Of a stretch of DNA of 59,422 nucleotides, positions 35,078 through 45,321 are shown piece by piece (the stretch's first letter is position 1; the number at the start of each line of letters is the position of its first letter). This stretch comes from an uncultured Clostridia bacterium (lineage in GTDB: Bacteria; Bacillota; Clostridia; Christensenellales; Borkfalkiaceae). The notes below the pieces were generated by a model. That model did not search any database and was not told the DNA's origin. It worked only from the letters and a program-made list of their open reading frames with translations. The stretch covers positions 1-59,422 of the forward strand of contig CANPZV010000005.1 of NCBI GenBank assembly GCA_947589285.1, written 5' to 3'. The position numbers and the translations under genes were made by a program.

Positions 35078-35365
35078 TCAGTCCTGCGGATCCTCGTCGG
35101 CATTTTCCTTCAAAAATGCGGCATAACGATCCAAAATGACAGTCTGAATATACTCGCGCGTCTCCGTGTTGAGCGGGTGAGCGATATCCTTGTAGGTCCC
35201 GTCCGATGCCTTGCGGCTGGGCATGGCCACAAAGTATGCGCCGTCGCGTTCGAAGATCCTGATGTCGTGTACGACAAAACAATCATCGATCGTGATCGAA
35301 GCGACCGCGCGAAGTTTCCCGTCGGTGTGTCGCACTTGGCGAATCCTTACGTCTCCAATTGTCAT
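35078..35365 (-). CDS. spoVG: SpoVG, RNA/DNA-binding regulator
   Basis: A 95-residue protein starting MTIGDVRIRQV, with IRIFERDGAYFVAMPSRK and DIAHPLNTETRE, an almost canonical SpoVG sequence. SpoVG binds nucleic acids and influences septation, sporulation and other late functions; it is also found in non-sporulating Bacillota, so it does not prove sporulation. GGAGG precedes the ATG. It is divergent from murC. Confidence 0.97.
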   Translation of the reverse strand: MTIGDVRIRQVRHTDGKLRAVASITIDDCFVVHDIRIFERDGAYFVAMPSRKASDGTYKDIAHPLNTETREYIQTVILDRYAAFLKENADEDPQD

Positions 35366-35462
35366 AAGTTTGGTCCTCCCATAACGTTCTGTTCACTATG
35401 TTATCACTTTTTTTGGAAAAAACAATGGATATTAAATATATTTAGCTTAATTTATCAAAAAA

Positions 35463-35492
35463 TTCACACAATTTTTATTTTTTTCATAAAAT
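35463..35492 (+). promoter_or_regulatory. Promoter of murC, predicting a leaderless mRNA
   Basis: TTCACA (35463-35468), 18 bp, TAAAAT (35487-35492). ATG 35498 follows by 5 nt with no ribosome binding site. Confidence 0.55.
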
Positions 35493-35497
35493 ACGGT

Positions 35498-36820
35498 ATG
35501 AATTTTGCCGAAATCGCCTCATTTTCGGGCATTTACTTTATCGGGATCGGCGGAGTAAGTATGAGCGCGCTCGCGTGCTGTCTCAAAGACAAAGGGTTTG
35601 CGGTGCGCGGGAGCGACGCGCAGGAGAGTTCGTTTACGCAGATGCTCCGCCGCAGGGGGATCCCCGTGCATATCGGCGAAGATGAGGAGATCTTTGAAGA
35701 TCTTGTCGTCGTGACGGGTGCGATCCTCCCGTCGAACAGGCAGCTAAGGAGTGCGGGGGAGCAAAAAAAGAGGGTCGTCACCCGCGCGGAACTGCTCGGT
35801 GCGGTCGCGGGGGAATTCACTCACGTCGTCTCCGTCGCGGGGTGCCACGGCAAGACGACGACGAGCTGTATGCTTGCGCATATCCTGAGGGCCTGCCAAA
35901 GGCCGTTCACTTGCCACATCGGCGGGGAGGATCTGGAACTCGGAAACTACTTCTGCGACGGCGGGGAGTATTTTGTCACCGAGGCCTGCGAGTTCAAGCG
36001 GAGCTTTTTGGAACTGAAAAGCGAGATCGGCGTCGTCCTGAACTGCGACCGCGACCATACCGACTGTTATAAGACCAAGGCCGAACTTCTTCAGGCGTAC
36101 AGAGAGTTCGCCGCGAAATCGGAGATGGCCGTCGTCAACGCCGACGACGTTCATGCCCGCTCCATTCCGCACGCGCTCTCCTTCGGCCTCCACAACGGCG
36201 ATATCCGCGCGACGTCTCTCAGGAGCGACAGGGAGATCTACTCCTTCACCGTGGAGGAGAAGGACATTCCCGTCGTGCGCATCAGGCTGAACGTCATCGG
36301 CGTATTCAACGTGATGAACGCCCTTGCCGCCTATGCGTGCGCACGCCTCCTCGGCATCACCCCCGAGGAGATCAAGAGGGGGATCGAGTACTTCCACGGC
36401 GTCAGGCGCAGGTTCGAACGGGTGGGGACGTTCTGCGGCGTTCCGCTCGTCTGCGACTACGCCCATCATCCGAGGGAGATCGCCGCGACGCTCTTCACGG
36501 CACAACACATCTGCGAGGGGAAGGTCCGCCTCGTCTTTCAGCCGCATACCTTCACGCGCACGCGGGACCTCATGGATGACTTCATCGCCGCGCTCTCGAA
36601 GGCGGACGCGCCCGTCATCTACAGCACCTATGCCGCGCGGGAGGCGTATGACTTTGCGGGGAGCGCGGTGCGGCTCACGGGAATGCTTCCATCCGCCGTC
36701 TATATCTCCTCGCCCGAACGGCTCTCCGCCTATCTGAAACGGGAGATCGGGCCGAAGGACATGGTCCTCGTCCTTGGCGCGGGCAACATCTATGACGTCG
36801 CAAAGTCGATAAGGGACTGA
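35498..36820 (+). CDS. murC: UDP-N-acetylmuramate-L-alanine ligase MurC
   Basis: A 440-residue ATP-dependent ligase that adds L-alanine to UDP-MurNAc. The N-terminal Rossmann domain has YFIGIGGVSMSALA. The ATP site is VAGCHGKTTTSCMLAH, and the central domain shows TEACEFKRSFL and LNCDRDHTDCY. The C-terminal domain carries DYAHHPREI and FQPHTFTRT. The open frame continues upstream to 35069 but that part is antisense to spoVG; ATG 35498 matches family N-termini. It is single and followed by a terminator. Confidence 0.95.
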   Translation: MNFAEIASFSGIYFIGIGGVSMSALACCLKDKGFAVRGSDAQESSFTQMLRRRGIPVHIGEDEEIFEDLVVVTGAILPSNRQLRSAGEQKKRVVTRAELLGAVAGEFTHVVSVAGCHGKTTTSCMLAHILRACQRPFTCHIGGEDLELGNYFCDGGEYFVTEACEFKRSFLELKSEIGVVLNCDRDHTDCYKTKAELLQAYREFAAKSEMAVVNADDVHARSIPHALSFGLHNGDIRATSLRSDREIYSFTVEEKDIPVVRIRLNVIGVFNVMNALAAYACARLLGITPEEIKRGIEYFHGVRRRFERVGTFCGVPLVCDYAHHPREIAATLFTAQHICEGKVRLVFQPHTFTRTRDLMDDFIAALSKADAPVIYSTYAAREAYDFAGSAVRLTGMLPSAVYISSPERLSAYLKREIGPKDMVLVLGAGNIYDVAKSIRD

Positions 36821-36868
36821 GGGGAAAACCTCCCAAACACCGCGATTTTGCTCCCAAGATCCCACCGA

Positions 36869-36899
36869 AGCCCTGCCGTCGGCGGGGTTTTTACTTTTT
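36869..36899 (+). terminator. Intrinsic terminator of murC
   Basis: AGCCCTGCC pairs with GGCGGGGTT around a 3-nt loop, followed by a T-rich tract. Confidence 0.75.
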
Positions 36900-36933
36900 T
36901 TCAAAAAGATGTCCGAAAATTTGAATTTTGGTA

Positions 36934-36962
36934 TTGAAAGTACGCGCAAAATATAGTATAAT
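36934..36962 (+). promoter_or_regulatory. Promoter of the glycogen operon
   Basis: TTGAAA (36934-36939), 17 bp, TATAAT (36957-36962). The leader is about 60 nt and contains a small GCGGGA/TCCCGC hairpin. No catabolite-control site was evident. Confidence 0.8.
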
Positions 36963-37030
36963 AGGAGAGGTTCGGGCGGAAGGATGCGGGACTTCCCGCA
37001 ATCCACGCCGCGGCGCACTGAGGGAAACAT

Positions 37031-38953
37031 ATGGACAAACCGATGAAAGAGACGGACTTCCCGCTCTACCTGTACCATCACGGAAAAAATGACCGCATCT
37101 ATGAGCTTTTCGGCTCCCACAGGGCGGTAAAGGACGGAAAGGAGGGGTACGTCTTTCGCGTCTGGGCACCCCATGCGAGGTCGGTCTCCGTCGTTGGCGA
37201 CTTCAACGGCTGGGATCCGAATGCAAACGTCATGGAGCGCATGATCGATGGCGAATCCTTTGAACTCTTCATCGCGGGGCTGAAACAGTATGACGTCTAT
37301 AAGTACTGTATCACCGCCGCGGACGGGCGGCTGCTCTACAAGGCCGATCCCGTCGGTTTTCATACCGAAACGCCTCCCGCAACCGCGTCCAAGCTCTACG
37401 ATACCGACGGGTATGCGTGGGGGGACAGTGCCTATTTTGAGCAGATCTCCAAGCGGAACATCTATGCTTCGCCCGTCAACATCTATGAAGTCAATCTCCT
37501 TTCGTGGAAAAAATACGAGGACGGGAATTACTATTCCTACCGCGATCTCGCGCGGGAACTCGTGCCCTATGTGAAGGAGATGGGCTATACGCATGTGGAA
37601 TTCATGCCCGTGACCGAATATCCCTTTGACGGCTCGTGGGGGTATCAGGTGACGGGGTATTTTGCGGTCACCTCCCGCCTCGGCACGCCGAAGGACTTTA
37701 TGTATCTTGTAGACGCTTTCCATGCGGCGGGCATCGGCGTCATCGTCGATTGGGTCCCCGCGCACTTCCCCAAGGACGCGCACGGCCTCTATGAATTCGA
37801 CGGACAGCCCCTCTACGAGAGCGGCCAGTGGGACCGCATGGAACACAAGAGCTGGGGCACCCGCCGCTTTGATTACGGCAGGGAGGAAGTTCTCTCCTTC
37901 CTCATCTCCGCCGCGTGCTACTTCTTCGATATTTTCCATGTGGACGGGCTGAGGGTGGACGCCGTTGCCTCCATGCTCTACCTCGATTACGACAAACGCC
38001 CCGGGGAATGGGTCCCCAACATCTACGGGGAGAACAAGAACCTCGAAGCGATCGCCTTCCTGCGCCGCCTCAACGAGGCCGTTTTCCTGCGCTTCCCGTA
38101 TGCGATGATGATCGCAGAGGAGAGTACGGCATGGGGACTTGTCACAAAGCCCGCTTCCGTTGGGGGGCTTGGCTTCAATTTTAAGTGGAACATGGGCTGG
38201 ATGAACGACATGCTCTCCTATCTCTGCCTCAATCCCTACTTCCGCATGAACAACCACAACAAACTGACCTTCTCCATGATGTACGCCTTCTCGGAGAACT
38301 ACGTTCTGCCGATCTCGCACGACGAGGTCGTCCACGGCAAGTGTTCTCTCATCAACAAGATGCCCGGGACGTATGAAGAAAAGTTCGCGGGCGTGAGGTC
38401 CTTCCTCGGCTACATGATGGCGCATCCCGGGAAGAAGCTCAACTTCATGGGGTACGAGTTCGGCCAGTTCAAGGAATGGGACTACAAGGAGGGGATCGAA
38501 TTCTTCCTCCGCGACACTTACGAACTCCACGGGAAACTCTCCGATTACGTCAAGGCACTCAACAGCTTCTACGCCGCGACGCCCGCCTTTTTTGAGATCG
38601 AGGACAGCTGGGACGGCTTTGAGTGGCTCGCGCCCGACGACGCAGACAGGAACATCGTCTCCTTTATCCGCCGCGACAGGAAGGGCAACGAGATCATCTG
38701 TCTGACCTCCTTTTCGGGCGTTGACGCGGAGGACTATCTCCTCGGCGTGAACAAGCGCGGCAAATACAAGGTGATCTTCTGTTCGGACGAGAAAAAATTC
38801 GGCGGGGAGGGGAAATTGCCCAAAAAGACCTTCACTGCGGTGAAAAAACCCAGCCACGGCAAGCAATATTCCCTTCAGATCCCGATGCCGAAGCTCACGA
38901 CGCTCTATCTCGTCTATGAACCCGCTTCTCCCAAGAGGACGGGGACCAAATAA
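37031..38953 (+). CDS. glgB: 1,4-alpha-glucan branching enzyme
   Basis: A 640-residue GH13 enzyme that makes alpha-1,6 branches in glycogen. The N-terminal carbohydrate-binding module (about 10-110, FRVWAPHARSVSVVGDFNGWD) is followed by the catalytic barrel: EFMPVTEYPFDGSWGYQ, nucleophile region GLRVDAVASMLYLDY, acid/base region IAEESTAW, and ISHDEVVHGK. The C-terminal beta domain ends the protein. It is the first gene of a six-gene operon with gaps of 4-30 bp. GAGGG upstream of ATG 37031 is a fair ribosome binding site. Confidence 0.96.
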   Translation: MDKPMKETDFPLYLYHHGKNDRIYELFGSHRAVKDGKEGYVFRVWAPHARSVSVVGDFNGWDPNANVMERMIDGESFELFIAGLKQYDVYKYCITAADGRLLYKADPVGFHTETPPATASKLYDTDGYAWGDSAYFEQISKRNIYASPVNIYEVNLLSWKKYEDGNYYSYRDLARELVPYVKEMGYTHVEFMPVTEYPFDGSWGYQVTGYFAVTSRLGTPKDFMYLVDAFHAAGIGVIVDWVPAHFPKDAHGLYEFDGQPLYESGQWDRMEHKSWGTRRFDYGREEVLSFLISAACYFFDIFHVDGLRVDAVASMLYLDYDKRPGEWVPNIYGENKNLEAIAFLRRLNEAVFLRFPYAMMIAEESTAWGLVTKPASVGGLGFNFKWNMGWMNDMLSYLCLNPYFRMNNHNKLTFSMMYAFSENYVLPISHDEVVHGKCSLINKMPGTYEEKFAGVRSFLGYMMAHPGKKLNFMGYEFGQFKEWDYKEGIEFFLRDTYELHGKLSDYVKALNSFYAATPAFFEIEDSWDGFEWLAPDDADRNIVSFIRRDRKGNEIICLTSFSGVDAEDYLLGVNKRGKYKVIFCSDEKKFGGEGKLPKKTFTAVKKPSHGKQYSLQIPMPKLTTLYLVYEPASPKRTGTK

Positions 38954-38975
38954 AAAATTCATGGGGGTATAACAT

Positions 38976-40166
38976 ATGTTGAGAAAAAAAGAATGTGTGG
39001 CAATGTTGCTTGCGGGCGGGCAAGGCTCCCGTCTTTACGCGCTCACAAATAACATTGCAAAACCCGCGGTTGCCTTCGGCGCGAAGTATCGGATCATCGA
39101 CTTCCCGCTCTCCAACTGCATCAATTCGGGCATCGACACGGTGGGCGTCCTGACCCAATATGAGCCGCTCGAGCTGAACGAGTACATCGGGAACGGCCAG
39201 CCGTGGGATCTGGACCGCGCCTATGGCGGCGTGCATATCCTCTCGCCCTATCAGGCCAAGAGGAAACAGTCGTGGTTCGAGGGGACCGCAAACGCCATCT
39301 ATCAGAATCTGCCCTTCATGAAGAAGTACGATCCCGACTATGTGCTGATCCTCTCGGGGGACCACATCTATAAGATGAACTATGCGGAGATGCTCCGCGC
39401 ACACAAGGCGACGGGGGCGGACTGCACGATCGCGGCGATCGAGGTCCCGATGAAGGAGGCCTCCCGCTTCGGCATCCTCAACACGAACGAGGACGGTTCC
39501 ATCTACGAATTTGAGGAAAAGCCCAAGCAGCCCAAGAGCAACCTCGCCTCCATGGGCATCTATATTTTCACGGCCGAAAAGCTCTTCAAATACCTCGAGG
39601 AGGATGACGCGAACCCGAATTCCTCCAAGGACTTCGGCAAAGACGTCCTTCCCGCCATGCTCAACGCGGGGGAGAAGATGTTCTCCTACCGCTTCAAGGG
39701 GTATTGGAAAGACGTCGGAACGATCTCTTCGCTCTGGGAATCCAACATGGACCTCCTCGGCGAGGATCCCGCCTTTGACGTGGGCGATCCCGATTGGAAG
39801 ATCCATTCGCGCAATCCGCTTGCGCCTCCCGAACACATCGGCGACGATGCTGTCGTGAGCAATTCGCTCATCGCCCTCGGCTGTGAGATCGACGGCGTTG
39901 TCCAAAACTCCGTCATCGGCTCCAACGTCACCGTGGAAGAGGGGGCGGAGGTCGTAGACAGCGTCCTCATGGCGGGGACGGTCATCAAAAAGGGCGCGAA
40001 GGTGTTCTATTCGATCATAGACGAGAACGTCACCGTGGAAGAGGGGACTGTCGTCGGCGCACCCAAGGAGAGCGGCGGAGGGATCGCCGTACTCGGCAGG
40101 AACATTTCCGTCTCGGGCAATGTCGCGGGCGGAAAGATCATAGATAAAGATTACAAGGGGGAATAA
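38976..40166 (+). CDS. glgC: Glucose-1-phosphate adenylyltransferase, catalytic subunit
   Basis: A 396-residue ADP-glucose pyrophosphorylase. The nucleotide site is [15 protein letters not shown]; substrate-binding segments are [19 protein letters not shown] and [26 protein letters not shown] and [14 protein letters not shown] are canonical. A C-terminal left-handed beta-helix (about 280-396) is visible as hexapeptide-like repeats. It makes ADP-glucose for glycogen synthesis and probably forms a heterotetramer with GlgD, which starts 4 bp downstream. Confidence 0.96.
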   Translation: MLRKKECVAMLLAGGQGSRLYALTNNIAKPAVAFGAKYRIIDFPLSNCINSGIDTVGVLTQYEPLELNEYIGNGQPWDLDRAYGGVHILSPYQAKRKQSWFEGTANAIYQNLPFMKKYDPDYVLILSGDHIYKMNYAEMLRAHKATGADCTIAAIEVPMKEASRFGILNTNEDGSIYEFEEKPKQPKSNLASMGIYIFTAEKLFKYLEEDDANPNSSKDFGKDVLPAMLNAGEKMFSYRFKGYWKDVGTISSLWESNMDLLGEDPAFDVGDPDWKIHSRNPLAPPEHIGDDAVVSNSLIALGCEIDGVVQNSVIGSNVTVEEGAEVVDSVLMAGTVIKKGAKVFYSIIDENVTVEEGTVVGAPKESGGGIAVLGRNISVSGNVAGGKIIDKDYKGE

Positions 40167-40170
40167 GACA

Positions 40171-41286
40171 ATGGCACATTCTGCAGTAGGCGTCATTTTT
40201 TCCAATATTCACGATGAAAACATTCCCGAGCTTTCCCGCCACAGGACAATGGCTTCCATTCCCTACGGCGGAAGATACCGTCTCATCGACTTCACCCTCT
40301 CCAACATGGTGAATTCGGGGATCACGACGGTCGGGATCGTCACGAAGAACAACTATCAGTCGCTCATCGACCACCTCGGGAGCGGCAAGGATTGGGATCT
40401 CGCAAGGAAGGACGGCGGCATTATTCTGCTCCCGCCCTACTCCAACGAGACTGACGCGCCCTACACGACCCGCCTCGAAGCTCTCATGGGGATCACGGGA
40501 TTTTTGACGCACCGCAACGAGGACTACGTTGTCATCACAGACTGCGACGGCATCGCGCACGTCAACTTCCAGGAGATCATCCACTTCCATGAGGAGAGGC
40601 AGGCGGACATCACCATGGTCTACCACGAGGAGACCGAACCCGTCCAGTCCTCCTACTATATGACGCTCATGCCCGATGAAACGGGTCGGCTCAAGGGCCT
40701 CAAGATCAATCCCAAGCTCAAGGGCGGCAAGTACAATCTTTATGTCAATATCATGGTGATGAGCAGGGAATTTCTGATCAACACCATTCAGGAGGCCGTG
40801 ACGCGGGGGCTTTCGAGCTTCGGCAGGGACATCCTCGCCAAGAACGTTGACGCGCTCCGCATCTACGGATACAAGTTCGGCGGGTACTATGCGACGATCA
40901 GTTCCCTCCAAAACTATTACGGCCACAGCATGGAACTCCTTCACAAGGAGGTCCGCGACGAACTGTTCGGCGCGCGCGACGTCTACACAAAGGTCCGCGA
41001 TTCGGCTCCGAGCAAGTATATCGACGGGGCTACCGTGAAGAATTCCCTGATCTCCGACGGGTGCGTCATCGAAGGGACGGTCGAAAACTGCATCCTCTTC
41101 CGCGGCGTCAAGATCGGGAAGGGGAGCGTCGTCAGGAATTCCATCATCATGCAGGACACCGTTATCGGCTCCAACGTCACGCTTGACTGCGTTATCACGG
41201 ACAAGAACGCCGTCATCCGCGACAGACGGAAACTTGCGGGCTGTGAAGCCCTGCCTTACTTCATCGCAAAGGGCAGAATGCTCTAA
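40171..41286 (+). CDS. glgD: GlgD, regulatory subunit of ADP-glucose pyrophosphorylase
   Basis: A 371-residue paralogue of GlgC. It lacks the N-terminal GGxGxRL nucleotide motif and instead starts MAHSAVGVIFSNIHDENIPELS, as GlgD proteins do. GRYRLIDFTLSNMVNSGI and ITDCDGIAHVNF are degenerate versions of GlgC sites. The C-terminal beta-helix remains (KNSLISDGCVIEGTVENC). In Bacillota GlgD activates GlgC in the heterotetramer. GGGGGAATAAG provides the ribosome binding site. Confidence 0.95.
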   Translation: MAHSAVGVIFSNIHDENIPELSRHRTMASIPYGGRYRLIDFTLSNMVNSGITTVGIVTKNNYQSLIDHLGSGKDWDLARKDGGIILLPPYSNETDAPYTTRLEALMGITGFLTHRNEDYVVITDCDGIAHVNFQEIIHFHEERQADITMVYHEETEPVQSSYYMTLMPDETGRLKGLKINPKLKGGKYNLYVNIMVMSREFLINTIQEAVTRGLSSFGRDILAKNVDALRIYGYKFGGYYATISSLQNYYGHSMELLHKEVRDELFGARDVYTKVRDSAPSKYIDGATVKNSLISDGCVIEGTVENCILFRGVKIGKGSVVRNSIIMQDTVIGSNVTLDCVITDKNAVIRDRRKLAGCEALPYFIAKGRML

Positions 41287-41309
41287 AATATCGACAGGGG
41301 GAAATTTTC

Positions 41310-42854
41310 ATGAGTGAAAGAACAGCGAAGAGGGGAAAGAAGGCACGCGCGGACGATCTCCCCGCAGCGGAGATCGCAGGGAAGGCGGAGACGCCCGTTG
41401 CCGAGCCGACGCCCGAGATCCTTGTGGAGGCCAAGAAGAAGATCCTCTTTGTCGCCTCCGAGGCCGCGCCCTTCATCTCGACGGGAGGGCTTGCAGAAGT
41501 CATCGGCTCCCTTTCCAAGGCTTTGGCGCGGTCAGACCAATATGACGTGCGCGTCATGATCCCGCTCTATCAGGACATCAAAAAGGAGTACAGGAAGGAC
41601 TTCAAATTCCTCGGCAACACCTATGTCACTCTGTCTTGGCGGAACCAATACTGCGGTATCTTCGAGTATAAGCAGGACAATGTGACCTATTATTTCCTCG
41701 ACAACGAGTACTATTTCAAGCGTCCCGGGTGCTATGGGTATTACGACGACGGCGAACGTTTCGCCTTCTTCTGCCGCGGCGTCATGGAGACGATGAACTT
41801 CATCGGCTTCTATCCCGACGTCATGCACTGCCACGATTGGCAGGCGGCCCTTGCGGCGTTGTATCTCAAGACGATCTATTGCTTCCGTCCCGAATACCAA
41901 TTCATCCGCGCATGCTTCACCATCCATAACATCGAATATCAGGGCAAATACTCCCTCGACATCCTCGAGGACCTCTTCGGGATCTCCTATCATTTCCAAT
42001 ACCTTGTGGAATATGACCGCTGTATCAACCTGATGAAGGGGGCCATCGAGTGCTGCGAGTGCTTCTCGACGGTTTCGCCGACCTACGCGCAGGAGATCAA
42101 AGATCCCTACTATTCGCACGGTCTCGATCCCATCATCCGCAGGAACGAATTCAAACTTCGCGGCATTCTCAACGGCATAGACCCCGACTATTACGACCCC
42201 GCGACGGATATTTCGCTCTTCCAAAATTACAGCGCGGACGATATGGCGGGGAAGGCGGTCTGCAAAGAGGAGCTTCAGCGCATGCTCAATCTCCCCGTGA
42301 AGCCGCAAACGCCCGTCATCGCCATGATCACCCGTCTCGTGACCCATAAGGGCCTCGATCTCGTCAAGGAGGTCATCGAACAGGCACTCCGGCAGGATAT
42401 GCAGTTCGTCCTCCTCGGGACGGGGGATTCGTCGTATGAAGTCTATTTTGCCGACCTTGCAAGACGGTACCCGGGGAAGGTCGTCTCGATCATCTCCTTC
42501 AATTCCGACCTTTCAAGGAAGATCTATTCGGGTGCGGATCTCTTCCTGATGCCCTCAAAGAGCGAACCCTGCGGCCTTTCGCAGATGATCGCGTCCCGCT
42601 ACGGCACCGTCGCGATCGTGCGCGAGACGGGGGGCCTGCGCGACAGCATTACGCCTTTCGGCGCGGGCGGGAACGGCTTCACCTTCCGCGATTACAACGC
42701 CTATGACATGCTCTATGTTATAAATGAGGCGATCGGCGTCTATCATAGTCCCGAGATATGGAAGAATCTCGTCCACAGGGCCATGACGACCGATTTCAGT
42801 TGGGCTTCCTCCGCGCACTACTATGAGGAAATGTATCTCGGATTATTGAAATAA
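41310..42854 (+). CDS. glgA: Glycogen synthase (GT5)
   Basis: A 514-residue ADP-glucose-dependent glucosyltransferase. A charged extension of about 42 residues precedes the first strand KKILFVASEAAPF and STGGLAEVIGSL, the family donor-site loop with Ser in place of the usual Lys. HCHDWQAALAALYLK and TIHNIEYQGKY follow. The C-terminal domain has MITRLVTHKGLDLV and MPSKSEPCGLSQMIASRYG. Fourth gene of the operon, between glgD and glgP. Confidence 0.95.
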   Translation: MSERTAKRGKKARADDLPAAEIAGKAETPVAEPTPEILVEAKKKILFVASEAAPFISTGGLAEVIGSLSKALARSDQYDVRVMIPLYQDIKKEYRKDFKFLGNTYVTLSWRNQYCGIFEYKQDNVTYYFLDNEYYFKRPGCYGYYDDGERFAFFCRGVMETMNFIGFYPDVMHCHDWQAALAALYLKTIYCFRPEYQFIRACFTIHNIEYQGKYSLDILEDLFGISYHFQYLVEYDRCINLMKGAIECCECFSTVSPTYAQEIKDPYYSHGLDPIIRRNEFKLRGILNGIDPDYYDPATDISLFQNYSADDMAGKAVCKEELQRMLNLPVKPQTPVIAMITRLVTHKGLDLVKEVIEQALRQDMQFVLLGTGDSSYEVYFADLARRYPGKVVSIISFNSDLSRKIYSGADLFLMPSKSEPCGLSQMIASRYGTVAIVRETGGLRDSITPFGAGGNGFTFRDYNAYDMLYVINEAIGVYHSPEIWKNLVHRAMTTDFSWASSAHYYEEMYLGLLK

Positions 42855-42884
42855 TACACTTTTTTTGCAGGAGAAAACAAATAC

Positions 42885-45311
42885 ATGGCTAAATTGACAG
42901 AACAGGAAGCAAAGCGTCTGATCGCGGGCAAACTTGAGCGGTACTTCGGCGTCAGCCCGCAGGAGGCTTCGAGAGAGCAGATCTACAAGGCCGTCGTCAT
43001 GAGCGTGAGGGACATCATGCTCGAAAAGCGGCAGAAATTCCACCTCAAGATCAAGGCGGCGAAGGCAAAGCGCGTCTACTATCTGTGCATGGAGTTTTTG
43101 ATGGGGCGTTCGCTCAAGAACAGCATCTACAATCTCGGCATAGAAAAACCGCTCTCCGACGCCCTGAAAGGACTTGACGTCTCTCTTGACGAACTCTATG
43201 AGGAAGAACCCGATGCGGGCCTCGGGAACGGCGGCCTCGGTCGGCTCGCGGCATGTTTTTTGGACGGCCTCGCGACGCAGAACTATCCTGCGATGGGATT
43301 CTCGATCTGCTACCAATACGGCCTCTTCAAACAGAAGATCGTGGACGGCTGGCAGATGGAACTCCCCGATGTTTGGCTCCCCGGGGGGGAAGCGTGGCTC
43401 ACACAGCGTTCCGATAAACAGTTCATCGTCCGCTTTGACGGCGAACTTGAGGAGAAGTGGACGGACCACGGCATGGAGACCCTCTACCACAATGCCAAGG
43501 AAGTCGAGGCGATCGCCTGCGACATCATGGTCTCGGGTGCCGATTCGGAGGCCGTCAGCGTGCTTCGCCTCTGGCGTTCGAGGGCGGTGCAGAAGTTCGA
43601 CATGCAGCTCTTCTCGCAGGGAAACTATGAGGCCGTCATGCGCGACGACAGCGACGCACAGCTCATTTCCAAGGTCCTTTATCCCTCCGACAACCATTAT
43701 GAGGGCAAGTCTCTCCGCCTGAAACAGCAGTATTTCCTCGTCTCGGCGTCCCTTCAGTGCATCGTCGCAGACCACAAACGCCGCTATGGTTCCCTGGATC
43801 TTCTGCCGCATATGGCAGCGATCCACATCAACGATACGCACCCCGCGCTCGCCATTCCCGAACTCATGCGCATCCTTCTCGACGAGAATTTTTACAGCTG
43901 GGAAGTTGCATGGAACATCACAACGGCGACCTGCGCCTACACCAACCACACGGTCATGGCAGAGGCACTTGAGACATGGGCAGAGGACCTCATTGCCCGC
44001 AGACTGCCCCGCATCCACGCGATCTTGAAGGAGATCAACCGCCGCTTCTGCGACGACCTCTGGCATAGGTTCCCCGGGGATTGGAACAAGATCTCCCGCA
44101 TGGCGATCCTGTCCCACAACACCGTCCGCATGGCCAATCTCTGCGTCATGGGTTCCCACAGCGTCAACGGCGTCTCCGAACTCCACAGCCAGATCATCAA
44201 GGACAGCATTTTCCACGACTTCTACGAATACACGCCCGAAAAATTCACGAACGTCACGAACGGCATCGCCCACAGGCGTTGGCTCAACCAATCCAACCCC
44301 GAACTGTGCGCCCTGCTCGACGAGTGCATCGGCCCCGGCTATGCGAAGGACGCCTCACGGCTCGCCGAATTCAAGAAATTCGAGAACGACGAGAGCGTTC
44401 TCAAACGGCTCGAAGAGATCAAACGCATCAAAAAGCAGCAGTTTGCCGCCTATGCGAAGGCCTATCAGGGTGCGATCGTCGATCCCGAAACGCTCTTCGA
44501 CGTACAGGCGAAGCGCATGCACGAGTACAAACGGCAGCTTCTCAACGTCCTGCACATCATCGCCGAATACAATGCTTTGAAGGAAAATCCCGATCTCGAC
44601 GTCGTTCCCAAGACGTACATCTTCGGCGCGAAGGCGGCCGCGGGATATGACATGGCCAAGCAGATCATCAAACTCATCTGCTTCCTTGCCGAGGATATCC
44701 GCAAGAACCCCAAGATCCATGAAAAACTCAACGTCATCTACATGGAGAACTACAATGTTACCATGTCCGAGAAGCTGATGCCCGCCTCCGAGATCTCCGA
44801 ACAGATCTCTCTCGCGGGGAAGGAAGCGAGCGGCACGGGAAACATGAAGTTCATGATCAACGGCGCGCTCACGATCGGGACGCTCGACGGCGCGAACGTC
44901 GAGATGAGTGAACGCGTGGGGGCGGACAACATCTTCATCTTCGGCCTCAAAGCCGATGAAGTCAAACAGCTTTGGAGCAGCGGCTACAATTCGAGCGTTT
45001 ACTACAACCAAAACTATGCGATGCGGCAGATCATCGAATCGCTCATCGTCGGGTTCAACGGCTGTTCGTTCGCCGACATCGCGAATTATCTCCTCCGCAA
45101 TGCTCCCGTCGCGGATCCATACATGTGCCTTGCCGATTTCGACTCCTATGTCAAGACGCAGAGCGCGATGACGGAGCTGTACCGCACGGATAAGCTCTCA
45201 TGGAACAGGAAATCGCTCAACAACATCGCCGCCGCGGGGTACTTCTCCGCCGACAGGAGCGTCCGCGAATACGCAACCAAGATCTGGAATCTGAAACCGC
45301 TGAACAAATAA
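42885..45311 (+). CDS. glgP: Glycogen/starch phosphorylase
   Basis: An 808-residue PLP enzyme that releases glucose-1-phosphate from glycogen. Early motifs are RVYYLCMEFLMGRSL and GLGNGGLGRLAACFLD. The PLP-lysine region reads EASGTGNMKFMINGALTIGT, followed by LDGANVE. The length and core match bacterial phosphorylases. Its place beside biosynthetic genes means the operon both builds and breaks glycogen. AGGAG lies upstream of ATG 42885. Confidence 0.96.
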   Translation: MAKLTEQEAKRLIAGKLERYFGVSPQEASREQIYKAVVMSVRDIMLEKRQKFHLKIKAAKAKRVYYLCMEFLMGRSLKNSIYNLGIEKPLSDALKGLDVSLDELYEEEPDAGLGNGGLGRLAACFLDGLATQNYPAMGFSICYQYGLFKQKIVDGWQMELPDVWLPGGEAWLTQRSDKQFIVRFDGELEEKWTDHGMETLYHNAKEVEAIACDIMVSGADSEAVSVLRLWRSRAVQKFDMQLFSQGNYEAVMRDDSDAQLISKVLYPSDNHYEGKSLRLKQQYFLVSASLQCIVADHKRRYGSLDLLPHMAAIHINDTHPALAIPELMRILLDENFYSWEVAWNITTATCAYTNHTVMAEALETWAEDLIARRLPRIHAILKEINRRFCDDLWHRFPGDWNKISRMAILSHNTVRMANLCVMGSHSVNGVSELHSQIIKDSIFHDFYEYTPEKFTNVTNGIAHRRWLNQSNPELCALLDECIGPGYAKDASRLAEFKKFENDESVLKRLEEIKRIKKQQFAAYAKAYQGAIVDPETLFDVQAKRMHEYKRQLLNVLHIIAEYNALKENPDLDVVPKTYIFGAKAAAGYDMAKQIIKLICFLAEDIRKNPKIHEKLNVIYMENYNVTMSEKLMPASEISEQISLAGKEASGTGNMKFMINGALTIGTLDGANVEMSERVGADNIFIFGLKADEVKQLWSSGYNSSVYYNQNYAMRQIIESLIVGFNGCSFADIANYLLRNAPVADPYMCLADFDSYVKTQSAMTELYRTDKLSWNRKSLNNIAAAGYFSADRSVREYATKIWNLKPLNK

Positions 45312-45321
45312 TTTCACCGCA

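Noticed and set aside
35744-38962. A minus-strand open frame of about 1072 codons opposite murC and glgB
   Set aside because: It is antisense to two well-defined enzymes across a terminator and promoter; it arises from GC-rich third codon positions.
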